From: Lepidurus packardi
Lineage: Eukaryota > Arthropoda > Branchiopoda > Notostraca > Triopsidae
NCBI GenBank assembly: GCA_023053545.1
Contig: JAKZAN010000002.1
Coordinates: 7,126,790-7,190,789 of the forward strand
DNA length: 64,000 nt
Direction of reading: 5' to 3'
Part shown: one piece after another, positions 46,664-60,570 of the stretch
Numbering within the stretch: the stretch's first letter is position 1
Layout of the letters: each line of letters begins with the position of its first letter
The notes under the pieces: model-generated
Seen by the model: the letters and a program-made list of their open reading frames with translations, nothing else
The model's database searches: none
Told to the model about the DNA's origin: nothing
Program-made: the position numbers and the translations under genes

Positions 46664-49103
46664 CTCCCGGTCCCGCACGTTGCGTTTTATACTGCCGGAA
46701 AAAGGGTGCCTGCAGAGGGCCTACAGACAATCTTGGATAGCATTCATTCCTGCCCTTCTTTACTTCCTCCCAAAAGACCGTGGATCTTCCCTCCCAAGAT
46801 AACCGTGAATACGTCGACCCGTTCCGTAACTGGCCCTGTGGCCGCTCACTGACCCCATGTCCCACCAAGAATCCCACATAACCTGCCCAGTTTCTTATTA
46901 TTATAGAGGCCAAGAGCGAGAAGCTTCGCTTTGCTTCAATAGCAGAAGCAGAAGTATAACTTGTTTCGGCTGGCGCATTTACCCACACTAAATTGCGCTA
47001 AAGTTAGCGTGACTTTCTTTTTTATCAGTAATAAGTATATACCGACGTCTGGTATGGTCTACGGGACCTTTCAGGCGAAAGATCTAACAAAACAACACAC
47101 AGCTTACATAAAAAAACCTGGCCTAATTGTATTCTCTTTGTTAGACGTAACGTACATACATTTCCAAGATATACAGGCCAAAGAAATTTAGAGAAGCATC
47201 CCTGCCCATGCCCCGAAGTCTTAAGGATGATAACCTAAAACGAAAGTTAACGGAGAATAAAAGATAAATCTGAAATGAAAGTTAATGGAACATAAATCTT
47301 TATTTGAAAACCGTGCGAAACTGTAGGTGAATAGAATCTCAATATCGATATAGACATTAGAATATTCGTAGATTAAGAACCCGTTGAGTAGATATTAAAA
47401 GATAATGAACAAAGATAATTTATTTAGATCTTAAAATTTACTGACGTTTCGTGTTTATTTTCCTGGTTTACAAGATCCCAGCAATCTAAAAGAAATTTTT
47501 ATAATTGACTACTGATAAGGATTTAGAAATTATGGTGGTTTGATTATAATGCGTCATTCAACAGTACGGAGTTTCTTTTTAACAGTACGTTTTCTATTTT
47601 TCAGGCTGGGGACTTTTGAAACAGCGCAAATAGTGCAGTTAGACGAAACGTTCGAGTTTTATCGAAGAAAGGGTCATCGACACTGGACACGGGGTCAGTG
47701 CAACAGGTTTTACGTGGCCAACACACGGCGAAATGTGGCCCGTAGAAGGTTGCCAGTGTCAAGAATTCCGTAGCGGGAGAAACAAGAAATTCCGGTTTTG
47801 GGAACCATCTTCTTCTGTTTTTCTTTTAATAAAGTATCAGGAAAAATAAAAAGAGAATAAGAAGATGTATAAGAATCAGCATGTATGAGAGAGCTAATCC
47901 AACTGCTGCACTAGTACATTGGGCGGCCGTGACCTGAGCTACTCGGGAGGCTAACTCTGAAGACTCGCTTACCTCCAAACCAGGTTTTGACCGTAAACTC
48001 CGTAAAGTAGAAGGACCAAAAAGAAGACAAGTTATTATCTCTCTCTCTCTTTGACTATCTTGCAACTTCCGCCTTGGCCATTCGACCAAATCAACTCGCC
48101 ATTCCTGCTCGCCCATTGACCAACTTTGGTCGCTTTTTGATTGTTGCGAAGTACAAAGCCAAGAACAAAACACCAACATTTGGGTTAGTGGTTTCGCAAA
48201 CACACGAACATGCACACTAACCTGGTCGCCCTGGTTTACTCTTAAATAACGGGTTGCAGTTACGATTTGCAGATCCGCATTCCACTTCTTGCGAAAGTCT
48301 TTATAAGAAAGAGTGATTTAGTTGAGTTATTTCTGATTCTTAATGGTTGACCATAGTGGATTTCTATTAAATTAACTTAGGAAAAAACAAGAAACCCCTC
48401 TAATTCCTCCGGAAACATCGTCCAATTTGAATAACCAGGTCAACGGCCGCCAGACTCTAAAGGTCGAGGTGAAATGGTCAAACGCCACACAGAAAAAAAA
48501 AAGTCTAGAATCAATGCGTCTTCCTGTACGAAAAGGGCTTTGGAGAATGGGAGAAGCCACAGGATGAATCCGGTTGAACAGGTTATGCTAGGGAGAAGCT
48601 ACGGGTGCGAAGCTTTATGAAAGGTAGAGGTGTTTTTTCGGCAATCAACCTCAGCTGTACACATAAAAGCAAACCATATTCTCGTCATTCGTTAAGACAA
48701 CAAAAATGAGTTCCTCAGTTTTCATTATTTACAGTTGAATACAGAGTTCAGTTCCAGACCTGCGTCCTTTGTATTGCACCCATACATTTAATTTTTGCTT
48801 AGTGCTGAAACTGAAACAGTATAACGCGTTATATTGTAACGGAATGTTAATTAAGCAAAAAAATGGCTAACGGGAAAGAAATGAGATTGAAAGTGGACCT
48901 TTTTCAAACTTAAAGATTTAAACTGAGAGACAATTCAAAGAGGTCTCACGCTGTTGAGGTAAGTGTGTGGGTCGAAATCTTCAAGATTTCGGCATGTTGT
49001 CAAAAACTTAAAATAATCGATTTAAAAAAATCAAAATCTGGCCAAAAATAGGAGCAATAGCCGAGTAACTACGAACAGTCTGTGAATCGTGTTTTGAAAG
49101 ATT
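46664..49103. other. Gene-free stretch between the secreted gene and spermidine synthase
   Basis: No gene supported. Short frames such as 47540-47773 and 46623-46988 lack codon or family support. The only marked feature is the 7SL-like fragment at 47921. The spermidine synthase 3' UTR should occupy the right end. Confidence 0.4.
47921..47992 (+). ncRNA. Fragment resembling the 5' (Alu) domain of SRP/7SL RNA
   Basis: The sequence GAGCTACTCGGGAGGCT (47936-47952) is the conserved core of the 7SL RNA 5' domain. It is preceded by GGGCGGCCGTGACCT and followed at the expected spacing by a match to GATCGCTTGAGTCCAGGAGTT (here ACTCGCTTACCTCC and ACCAGG). The S-domain, expected 100-200 nt further on, is not seen in the next 300 bp. 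So this is a truncated copy, a SINE head, or a chance match, not a full SRP RNA gene. Confidence 0.4.
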
Positions 49104-50597
<1,494 letters not shown>

Positions 50598-53500
50598 AGC
50601 TAGAAATACCTTATTAACTCAACAAAATGCAATAAATTTACTCAAATAATCACGATTTGGGCCCCAAAAGCAAGCCAACTTGCTACCATGTGTGGAATGC
50701 GAGTTAGGAACCAGCTCCTTGAAGTGCATAGGCTTGAAAGGCCCAAACAAAATGTCCCAGCAATCGCAATTTTTAAGAGTTGGAAAAAAGTACTTTGATT
50801 ATCAGAAAAGCGTAGCCGACTTGCATATCAAGATTAGGGAAGCTCAAAAATGAAACGTCTATAAATGAATCGATAAGCTGAACTGAAATCCAGCGGGCAA
50901 ACGCATTGATACGTGGGACGGACCATCTAACCGTGTTATTAATCTGCCGGTCCATATTACGACATCCAAGCTTTCGGGTCTATTAGTATAAATGCTACAA
51001 AAGTGAACCGCCTAGGCTGAAAGTCCAACACGTATCAAGCGCCGACCTACCCACTAGCGATGAAGGTGATTAAAGAGCTAGATCCTAATCAAGATTAACT
51101 TCAGTAAAAAGCTTTTGAACACTCCTTGAACCGTAAACCGAAGAAAAAAGTGTAACGAATTCGACCTTATCTCTCTTCGGACAGGCCTCTTTATCCCCTC
51201 GAATATCTTCAATATATACGACTTTTATTCTATACGAATCCACCCTAATTATTCTTACCTCTATAATAGTCTTTTAAATCCTATGGGAATTTTTTCCCCT
51301 TTTTGTGTAAATCCCATTATTTCACATGGCAAAGCGCTTATCAAAGGGGACCAATTTGAACCAAAGGCGGGTATCTTATAATGAAGCTAGCATAATAACT
51401 AGCCGCTTCCTTTTTGAAGAACATTGAATAGGGTTCACTAGATAATAATGAATACAGACAAACGGCTTTCGCTACGTGAGCACGTTGGCGTAATGCCGTA
51501 TTATAAAACCTATCGTGAAAAAAGTCCCATAGCAACAGTTGTTCAAGTCGATCTCTTTGCAAAAACGAAGCCCACTCGTTTCGCTTTGGATAAGGGGTCA
51601 AGTCGAAGCTTTTCAAGAAAACAGGTCTTCGAAAGAAGAAAAACCAAAAACCCTAGATTCAGGTCGGGTACAATGTGCAGCAGAGCCCCTCAATCCCTTT
51701 TGTACTCTAAGATCACGTAGGCCCTTTAAAGCTACTTTAAAGATCACTTTACAAGACAACTAAGATTTGATGGAGCTCAAACGGCATAGACTGTAAACGA
51801 GAATGACGATAACGGTCATCCATCCCTTTTACAAATTTCTGAGTATAGTAATAAATGCTGCTTGACAAGCACATTACGTAGTCAAACAAAAGGTTACCGA
51901 CAAAAGGACAGGTGTCTCTATAAGGCGTTGTGTAAAGGTGGAGCCAAACGTCTTCCTTGGGCCTACAGAAATGAAAATAGGGAATTTCGACCCTCGTATA
52001 CGTGCGCAATACAAATCTGCAAGAGGCTTGTTGAGGGTTCAGGTTTTACTGCCTTTATTGTTCCTGCATAACTCGCCCTGCTGGAATGACCAAGGGAGAG
52101 AGAAAAAAAAATAATTGCTGTTTCCATGTAGCTTTGCTTATTGGTTCCATTTTCTCCTTCCACATTTTATTCTTGCTATGAGACTACGGCACGACAAAGA
52201 AACGTCGTATAACTCATGTTAAAAGACAGCAGCCCATGATTCCCGTTTTTTATTTTTACAGAATAAAAAATATACAGCATTTGCTCGCGTCATCAGCAGC
52301 AAGCCTTTTCTTTTTCCTTAAAATAAACCCAAGGCCGGGAGTATGCCAGTATGGGCAACATACATACTGATAAGCATCTCTAAGAGTTAGGGATAGGATA
52401 AACTTAACCCCCAGGGATTTCCCCCTATACGTCCAGGCCTATTATACGCAAACGTCCCTAGCTAGGAAGGATAAACGAGTGATTTAGTTACCTCTACCTT
52501 CCCCTATCACATAATCGTAAAGTTATACCTGTGTTCCAGGTCTAACTTTCAAGACTTCGTGCTGTAAGCTTACAAACCTTGCCTTGCATAATTATGTCTT
52601 CATGAACCAAGTCCCCACCCATAACTTCCTATGTAATTTTTCAAAGAAAATCACACCACTGCATCATAATTAATGGGCAACATCCATTAAGTTTATAACA
52701 TCGCTTCGAAAAATGGCCTTTTGTCTTAGAAATGGACATACATATTAGAAAATAAAGTACAGAAAAGGTCAGAACTCATTTAGCTACATTAATAAACATT
52801 TATTTACATATTTCTATTGGGTTAAAAAAGAGAAGAGACAAAACAAGAAAAATATTTACTGTAACTAAAGGACAACTGAGAACCTATCTTTTTGCATACA
52901 AAAAGGCCTTGGACACATTATAATCCACGCTATAACCTTCAAAGGCGGTGACAACTATAACCATATTGTTATCTATTGCCATATTGGCATAGTGATATCT
53001 AATCTGCTTTTGCAACACCAAGTTCACAAGCACTAAATATACCCAAAAAATGCCAGCCAGACTTTTTACCCGAGCTTTCCCCACAGCACTGAAAATCTAA
53101 CATTGTTGTCATAATCTATAAAATATATTACAACATTTTCCCATGAGATGACAAGGGTCACATTCTAATCGGCTTAAGTTACCTCACGAAACTAGGGAGC
53201 TAGGGGGTTTGGGTAACTTGTTTAATCATGTTATAATAAAGCGCACAAAAAGTGGTAGAGGGGTCTTCGTTGACACAATTCGAGTGCGAAGGTCGGCGGA
53301 TGTTTGTTAAAATGTTTGCTTAATTCAAACTTAATCTTTGCATACGAAAGATAATCTGAAAAAATAGGTTTATCATCTAACAAATTGCTAAAAAGAAGTA
53401 AACTTTCTGTCACGATATGGGCTATATTCTCCTTATCAAATCATTTGAGAGGATAATGATAGGGTAAAGAACTTGGGGGCACGGAGTGCAGTGATTCCGA

Positions 53501-55448
53501 GCTAACTTTGGTGCAGCGAAACTTGTGTGTGTACTTGAGACCCTTAATAACGTGTTTAGTTACAAGCTTGGAGAGTTTAGACTTACTTTACCTATGTCCT
53601 TCGACAATATATAGAGTATAGATATGGAGTCCAGCCACAGACACTGAGACTTTCATATCATACAGGGGAGCGATTATGCGTCCAGAAAAGGCGGTTAGCA
53701 ACAGTAGCTGTAAACGTATCTCACGTAAAAAAACAAGCAACGAAAAAACGAAGAAAAACACTCACAACTTCCCTAATATCAAACTCTGAAATAGAAAGAA
53801 GATGAATTCTCAACAAAGTCAATGTATTCAAACAGAAGAAGTACAGAAACTCAATCTCACTGACAATGTAAGGGCATTAATCGTTTAATGTTTTTGCACT
53901 TTCATGAACTTTGTTGCCCAAGCGTCCCTTTCCTGTAATGGTAGACCAAAATACGGCGAACAAGGAAACGTAAAAAACTTGGCGAGTTCCTGGAACTTCA
54001 CCATACCAGCTTTCGCGAGTTGGAAACTCTGCATATTCCAATCTCTTTTGTCTAAAGGATTCTTCAAACTTGGACAAACAAGAGAATGGACCCCATATGT
54101 GGAGGGCATTATCCAACATGCCGCGAACCTTCAAAAAAGCAGTCGTGGAGGCGAATGGAAAGTCTCAGTTTAAGAAGGAACATGATCTTTTAGTAGTAAC
54201 ACCGTGACATAGTAAAACTTTGATGCTACAAGGGGAGAACTTTGTCCTTTAAACGTTGTAAAATCTCGTAGTTTGACGTCGTTGATGACGTGCAAACGCG
54301 AAAGCTCCCCTCCGACCTCCCTTATTTGGCCCCAGCATCACTTTCTTCTCCTGCAGCATCTTGATCCCACCGAACAAGGGGTCCAAAAGGACTTTTCCGA
54401 AGACTGTCCCATAACGTGGGGAGGTCTCTCTTTTCTTCTTCTTCTCCCTTCTCTCCACATCAGTTTTCGCCTATGCGAGGGCATCCGAACTACGGGTATC
54501 CCCCCACCCCACTGCCCATTTTCCCATCAGAAAGTATACTGTCGAGAATCAGAGATCAGTCCAAATCTGACGGAGCTTCCCTTCTATTGTGTTAAGCGCT
54601 GCTCGCCAACAGGAATCTTGCAACAATAAAATTTCCATAACCCTGTGTTCACACTACGACGCTTCGCCTCTTCTGAGGTTGCAACAACGAAATTCCTTCG
54701 CACGAGTTTACGAAACGGTGCTCCCATCACTTCAATCCGCGTTCGTCTACAGTATATTCGTGCCAACAATAAAATCTGTGTTCACACCAAGCTCCTCCCC
54801 AGCCTCTTGTCAGTGGAAGAAAAAGAAGACGCAATACATTCAAGAAAAGCAATTAATTTCGAAATTAACACGAGAAAGCCACTCATTTCGAAATTTACCA
54901 TAAGATTCTGGAAAGCCAGCTAAACCAGCCAAGCTATACAAGGGGGCGTTAACAAAGTTATCTCTACACAGACCGAGCCTGCGTGTCTTTCTATGAAAAG
55001 TGGGCGGGGCGGAGCCGGACTCATCTCTATAGGCTGCCTCCTGGTTATAAGGGGGGAGGGGGGGTACCTGTCTTGGGAAAACGTGGCATAGAGTTCGGTG
55101 TGGTGTACCCAAGTTAAATCAGTGTCCCTCCCGCCAGACGCGGTTTGTACATTCAGTCCCGCGGGAATATTATTCAATCCTGATGGTTCGTTCAAGACAG
55201 TTACCTATGTGTTAAGAATACTTCTGGTGTGAGTCCTAACGTTCAAAATTCACCAAAATGCGTCCGCAAACCCTACCCCCCATGGAACAACTTCTGCGGG
55301 GCGAAAAATATTGAGGATATTGTGTTATTCACCTCCACCCTTAAAACGAATTTATCAAAATTAATTTATAAAGGAAATAATACAAAAAGCGAGCTTTTGG
55401 TTTCTCTCTAGTGTGAACCAAAAGAAAATTGTGATCTCCTGGTCAAGC
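50598..55448. other. Large divergent intergenic region, no gene supported
   Basis: 4.85 kb between the starts of spermidine synthase (minus) and the GDF8/11-like gene (plus). Several short frames look weakly coding (minus 51749-52009, 53231-53413, 52884-53084, 53877-54134) and some have good acceptor sites, but none joins into a gene or matches a family with confidence. Probably holds control sequence for the growth-factor gene. Around 54630-54790 the words CTGTGTTCACAC and TTGCAACAA are each repeated. Confidence 0.4.
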
Positions 55449-58382
55449 ATGGATCTCAACTTAATCATGGTTGTCTTAATACTCCTGAGTACCAGTACTA
55501 GCCCCGTTGACGCAGCTTCCGCCAGGCATCATCAGAACGCCTTTCCGGATTATAAACACAACAACAATCATCATAACAAACATCATCCGAGCAGTCACAG
55601 TAGTGCTGGCAGTACCGGTAGCTCACCCAGTCGTCATCTTGTGCACGAACCTAATTCGCATCATAACAAACCAACGGATCTTCCGGTGGACTCGCTGGAG
55701 GAAACGCAGCATCTCGACTACGAAGCCCGTGCGGAGTACAGCGATTTCGATGAAGGGGATTTGCTGCCCCAACCGGGAACGTACATCCCTTCCAACTGCT
55801 CATCATGTGTGCGACGTGAAGAGTTACGACAGCGGAATTTGGAAGCGATTAAAGGACAGATTCTTAGCAAGTTAGGTCTTCGGTCGGCACCTAATATGAC
55901 GGGGCGGACTTTACCGAAGCTCCCGATGCATCTCGAATTGCCTCATGCAAACATGCAAAGCGATGCGCCCTACAACAAAGGTTTGATGCACGGCGATCCA
56001 TCCGATGACTACGAAGACGATGACTTCCATGCGCGAACCGAGAGAGTTCTTGTATTTACCCAACCAGGTACAACGATTTTTCAAAAGCCTTTTTCCTGAC
56101 CAGCCTCAATATATCTTTGCACGGGCTTCTTGTTTAGATACCTCTTTATCGCTTTACGTTCAAGATAAAAAAAAGCGAAACAGAGACCTAGTACACACTT
56201 TGGTCAACAGTCTGCTAGGATAAGAAAAGCTACAGTAACGAAGTTGTGCTTAGTGCCTTACCATTAGGACAACCACAATTAGGAGTAGGATGCGATAAAA
56301 GTTGTCGTTAATATTCTTTCTGAGACTTAAGGAAATTTTAACTTGTTTATGTGAGTGCCGTTTCATATTTGTTTCATGTATGTAGAAACAGGAGAACAGA
56401 AAAACGAACGCACGAGTACATATTAGAACGCAAGGGAATCCGTTTTGAAATTCTCCGTATCCCTGACCTTCGGTGTACAAAGCTGGCAGCCTAATTTATA
56501 TAGGGCTTTAGGAGAATAAAGTGGCTTAGTAACTGTGACTGCGTTTGGCCATCCAAGTGGAATCAAATATCAGCTCAACTTTACTCGACATAAAAAAGGG
56601 AATACCGGGCAAGTTTTTCTTTACTAAGGGGGAAAAAAAGATGACAACTTCGCCTCGGGTTAAGTAATCGAATATTATATCATAACTGAAGTCTGAAGGG
56701 AAAGAGACAAGATACTAACAACGATAACTTTTGTCAGCCAGTGTACACGCAGACCGTTTTTTCTGGTGGGGCCGAAAAGGCTATCATTGTAGAGACTAGC
56801 ATGCGTATATATAACATGCGTATATACAACATGCGTATGGCACCAAATCTTATTCCAGAGCCACAACATTAAGTTAAAACACGTGGTACTCGGCTAGCAG
56901 AAGTCGCGTTTCTGTCAAAAGAAAGGAAAAAAAAACATATTAGACAATAATCACATACCGAAGACTAGTGGAGCAAAACATGAAAGCTGGATCTCCCATC
57001 ATAGAAATTAAATTCTGGTTAAGCACAATCTAAAGCCACGTTCAGTTCATTGCGACGAAGCTGCTATACTACCATAATACTGGGTGTTCATTCTTTAACA
57101 CTGATCGTGTTTCTGGAATTATACTTTCGTTACGATTTGCAATTTTCTTCCCTTTTAAAACACAAATATTCCTTTTCAAATTAGTTTCGAAGTTTTAGCT
57201 GAGCAGCGTCCAGATGATTTCATGTTTATAATAAATAAACAAAGAAAACGATGACAAAGTTTTGATTAATGGTGATAAAATAATAACGACAAAATTACAG
57301 ATGAAAAACAAGAAAAGGGGTAAGAATAAAAAAGGAATGGGATGAGAAGTTTCCTTGGAAATCAATACGGGTTGGCCCAAATTAACTTCATTTGCTTACG
57401 ATACGTCTATGCCTAATTATTGCCCTTTAAATGAATCCTAGCCTGAAACTCTTCTGTCCTTTCTCGATTATCAGCTCCAGACCACGTGCAGGCAGTCGTC
57501 AAAGATGTTGTGTACTTTAAGTTTACAGAAAAAGTACTTCGGAGTAAAGTCCACAATGCCACATTGTGGGTTTGGGTGCGTCCTATTGCCCCTTCTATCA
57601 TCTTGTCTCCCGAAAACGAAACCTGGGTCAATACCTTTAAGGTAAGGAAATTTTCAGGTCCAAAATCCGTAGCAACAAAAAAAAATCCTAATAGCACGTT
57701 GTACGTTTTAGGTCTGCACGATCAGAGCGGGCGAGTCACCAGTCATTAGCAAAGTTCGCTCCACGCGTATCGGTTTACAGAAATATGGCGGTTGGGTAGC
57801 ACTTGAAGTAAAAAAAGTCCTCGCGGAATGGCTGAAACACCCTGAAGACAATCTTGGTTTTGTTTTGCAAGTCTCGGACCCCAAAAGCTTCACTTTCGTC
57901 CACGAAGCGGTCACGGAAGAAGACGCTGCCTTTGTAAGCCCGAAAACTATAATAACTATCTTCTTTAACCAAAGGTTTTTGTTATTTTTACCCTCAAGAT
58001 GCCATTTATGGAGCTGACAACCACGGAAAACGGAAAGGTTCGTAAAAAACGTACAATTGGTCTCAACTGCAACGAAAACTCGGAGGAGACACGTTGCTGC
58101 CGGTACCCTTTAACCGTTGATTTCGAGGAGTTTGGCTGGGATTGGATCATCGCTCCAAAGAAGTACGAAGCAAATTACTGCTCTGGCGAGTGTCCTTACG
58201 TCTTTTTGCAAAAGTACCCACACACGCATATCGTGCAACAAGCCAATCCTGCCGGTACTGCTGGTCCTTGCTGCGCTCCGCGACGAATGTCTCCTATTTC
58301 AATGCTCTACTTTGATCACGAGTATAATATCATCTATGGCGTTCTTCCTGGCATGGTTGTGGATCGATGTGGTTGTTCTTAA
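55449..58382 (+). CDS. Myoglianin / GDF8-GDF11-type TGF-beta ligand, complete
   Basis: Secreted dimeric TGF-beta ligand of the myostatin/GDF11 (arthropod myoglianin) group; in insects it controls muscle and neuronal remodelling and moulting through Activin-type receptors. Exons 55449-56067, 57475-57641, 57712-57933 and 57999-58382 give 463 aa with consistent phases; the first intron is 1.4 kb. Signal peptide at residues 1-23. A His/Asn/Ser-rich stretch ([16 protein letters not shown]) precedes the prodomain, whose [19 protein letters not shown] and [14 protein letters not shown] match the latency helix region. DDDFHA follows. Furin site RKKR at 351-354 releases a 109-residue mature domain with nine cysteines ([18 protein letters not shown], ending VVDRCGCS), exactly the myostatin pattern. 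The start was chosen at 55449 because it opens the signal peptide directly. Confidence 0.95.
56068..57474. other. Long first intron of the GDF8/11-like gene
   Basis: 1.4 kb, AT-rich, donor GTACAACG and acceptor CGATTATCAG. Near 56795-56850 the words CATGCGTATATA and CATGCGTATGG form a short repeat. No gene or transposon recognised. Its size against the other 65-70-bp introns of this gene suggests regulatory content, which I cannot identify. Confidence 0.4.
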
Positions 58383-60570
58383 AAAAGACAATACGAATCA
58401 ACCCTTCCCCCTCTCGCCGAAAGAAACACAGTGAATAGAATAAAAATAAAAAAAAATATAAAGAATATTACAAATTGAAAGGAACGAAGACTCCCCTCAT
58501 CATTACGTACAAATTTCAGCGCAATTTTATCTCGCCATTTTTCTTCGCTTTTTCCTCAACTTTTGCCCCTCATCTTTTAATACGCCACGTTAATACGTCG
58601 CAATTTATTTCGCAAGGGCTACGTACTACGATTCAAAAGGGCATCCAGATCCCAATCCAAAAAGAATCGCGTGACGCGCTCCCTTGTGTGGAAAAGCCAG
58701 GGAATTCCTTGCATTGCGAAACCTTTCAACATTGGCAAACAATTGAAAGTAAAACAAAGAAACAACCCCCCACCCCAGAACCCTTCGACTTGCTCTGTTT
58801 CTATAGACTTTCCCCCTCAAACGTCCTCCAAGAACGTGTTTGTGTCAAAAGAGTCAGAAGGCGAATTTCAGGGAGTCCTATCGTGGTTTTGTGGAGTTTA
58901 AACTGGCAAAAGGTCAGCGGGTTTCATTCCTCTGGCTTTTACAACAGTGAATACAGGAAACAGAAATAAGACAAACTGACCAGGACGAAATCTCCTTTTA
59001 CAGGAGATTTAGGGCTGACATGGATTTAACTTTGGGTGTGAACCGTATAAGGAATTCCTCTAGTTCTTCACCTTAAGCAGAACTGAAAAAAATAAATCTA
59101 TAAAGAAAAACAATCACAAGTATGCCATAGCCTTGGCAAGGCCGTTCGTTGCATCCAGGCACAGGGAATTCTCGATCTAAATGAGAAATATATGCTAATA
59201 CCCATGGACCTTGTGGTTTGCCAAGATCTTGGCTGTGCAATGGAAAAACGTGATGGCGTTCAAGGTAAACTCCAGTTTGGCTTTCGTCACCACGAGTTTC
59301 AATGGTGGACATTTGAGCTATATGACGGTGATATAATTGAAGGTGATGTTTTTTTTTTTTTGTTTGTTAAGAAAAAAATGTTGGTTTCCGATCGGAAATT
59401 AACCAGCGTTTTTTGCTTGTGATAGACAATCGGAAAATCTATAAACCCATGAGTTACATCTCTATCTCACACCTTCTTTTCGTGTAGTGAAAACAAATAA
59501 CAAATGAGGTCTCTTTGATTTAGTAAATTTACAGATCAGTGGAAATACGTAAGTTTGACGCAGATTTGGTAGATTTTCTAGAACTGTGTTAGATCTCGAG
59601 AAATGCAATTCCCCATTTAACAAATTTAGGCTGTTGCTTGTTCGACCCTTTTTGTTAACGTTTGCAAGAAAAAGAAAATACATAGAAATATCCCTTAAAA
59701 GTCGCGATTTTGTCTTGTTGGGCGGAAGTTGAGAATGAGTTGAAAGTAGGGCAAATACGATAAATTAAACTTTTTTGGGTATTTTTTTTTCTTTAACACC
59801 CTTCTTTGGTTACCGCAATGAAGCTTATCAGTCCTTGGGTTAGAAGTTCGAACGTATTCGCAGCCACGCGTTTTCTTTTTTCTTACAGCGTGAATAAGTC
59901 ATGTGGTTTAATACGAATTTTGTTGAATTTACAAAAATAATTTTCTCGGAATTTAAGAGGACTTTTATAATTGGAATAAGGGAACTTTAGAAGGAGAAAT
60001 CGATCCTTCTTGTGTGGCTAGTCGTCCCATTCTCTACCTAACTGAATATTTGTACTGTTGGGTGATAAATAAATGAGAACGGCGTAGTGCGTTTGTTTTC
60101 TTTCTTCACGCGACAAGGACAACTAACTGCGTACACAGCATACAAGGGAATGTTGCTTACCTTGCTTGACACTATCTCGCGGGCCATCTCGTTTTAATCA
60201 TATTCCTTCAATATAGACTCAAGCTATAGCACTAATTAACATCAACGAGTTTAATTAATACGTCCAGTCAAAATGATTGTTTCGACAAGTTAATCATTAT
60301 CCATTTGGTTCAAACACAGGTAAAACAAAATTCCGAATTTCCTTTATGATTTGGATGCCTGGTTTCGCTCTCTAGGGGCTTGGTTAAGTAACTTGTCGTC
60401 AAGTCAGCCATCTAACGTTGACCAATACAAATGGAAATACTTTGGTAGTGCCTGTTTGTGGTTTGTATGAAACGCACGTGGTAAGCTAAAAAAGGAATAG
60501 TTTGGTGTATTTTAAACTATTTTGTAATAATTTAGGCTAGTGAAAGGGTATTAGAAAAGCGTCCAAAAGA
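58383..60570. other. Gene-free stretch between the growth factor and ATAD3
   Basis: Contains the 3' UTR of the growth-factor gene (AATAAAAATAAA near 58438) and the ATAD3 promoter at the right end. A patch at about 59130-59340 is less AT-rich and open on both strands, but matches nothing I know. No other feature seen. Confidence 0.4.

Noticed and set aside
47540..47773. Plus-strand 77-codon basic frame
   Set aside because: No start context, family match or splice evidence.
51749..51980. Minus-strand frame after a good acceptor (YTTPYRDTCPFVGNLLFDY), reminiscent of NRF-6-type acyltransferases
   Set aside because: Spacing of the motif is off by one, and no neighbouring exons with other family motifs were found on either side.
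52884..53413. Minus-strand exon-like frames following TTTTTCAG-type acceptors (53413 and 53090)
   Set aside because: They cannot be joined into a longer frame with donors, and neither matches a known family.
53877..54173. Overlapping open frames on both strands, 74-89 codons
   Set aside because: No homology or splice context; length is within chance for this sequence.
56041..56099. Apparent C-terminus of the first growth-factor exon at 56099
   Set aside because: It is read-through into the intron; the donor at 56068 joins in phase to 57475, restoring the prodomain.
59073..59340. Region open on both strands with GC above its neighbours
   Set aside because: No family match on either strand and no consistent splice sites. 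Could be a decayed retrocopy but unsupported.
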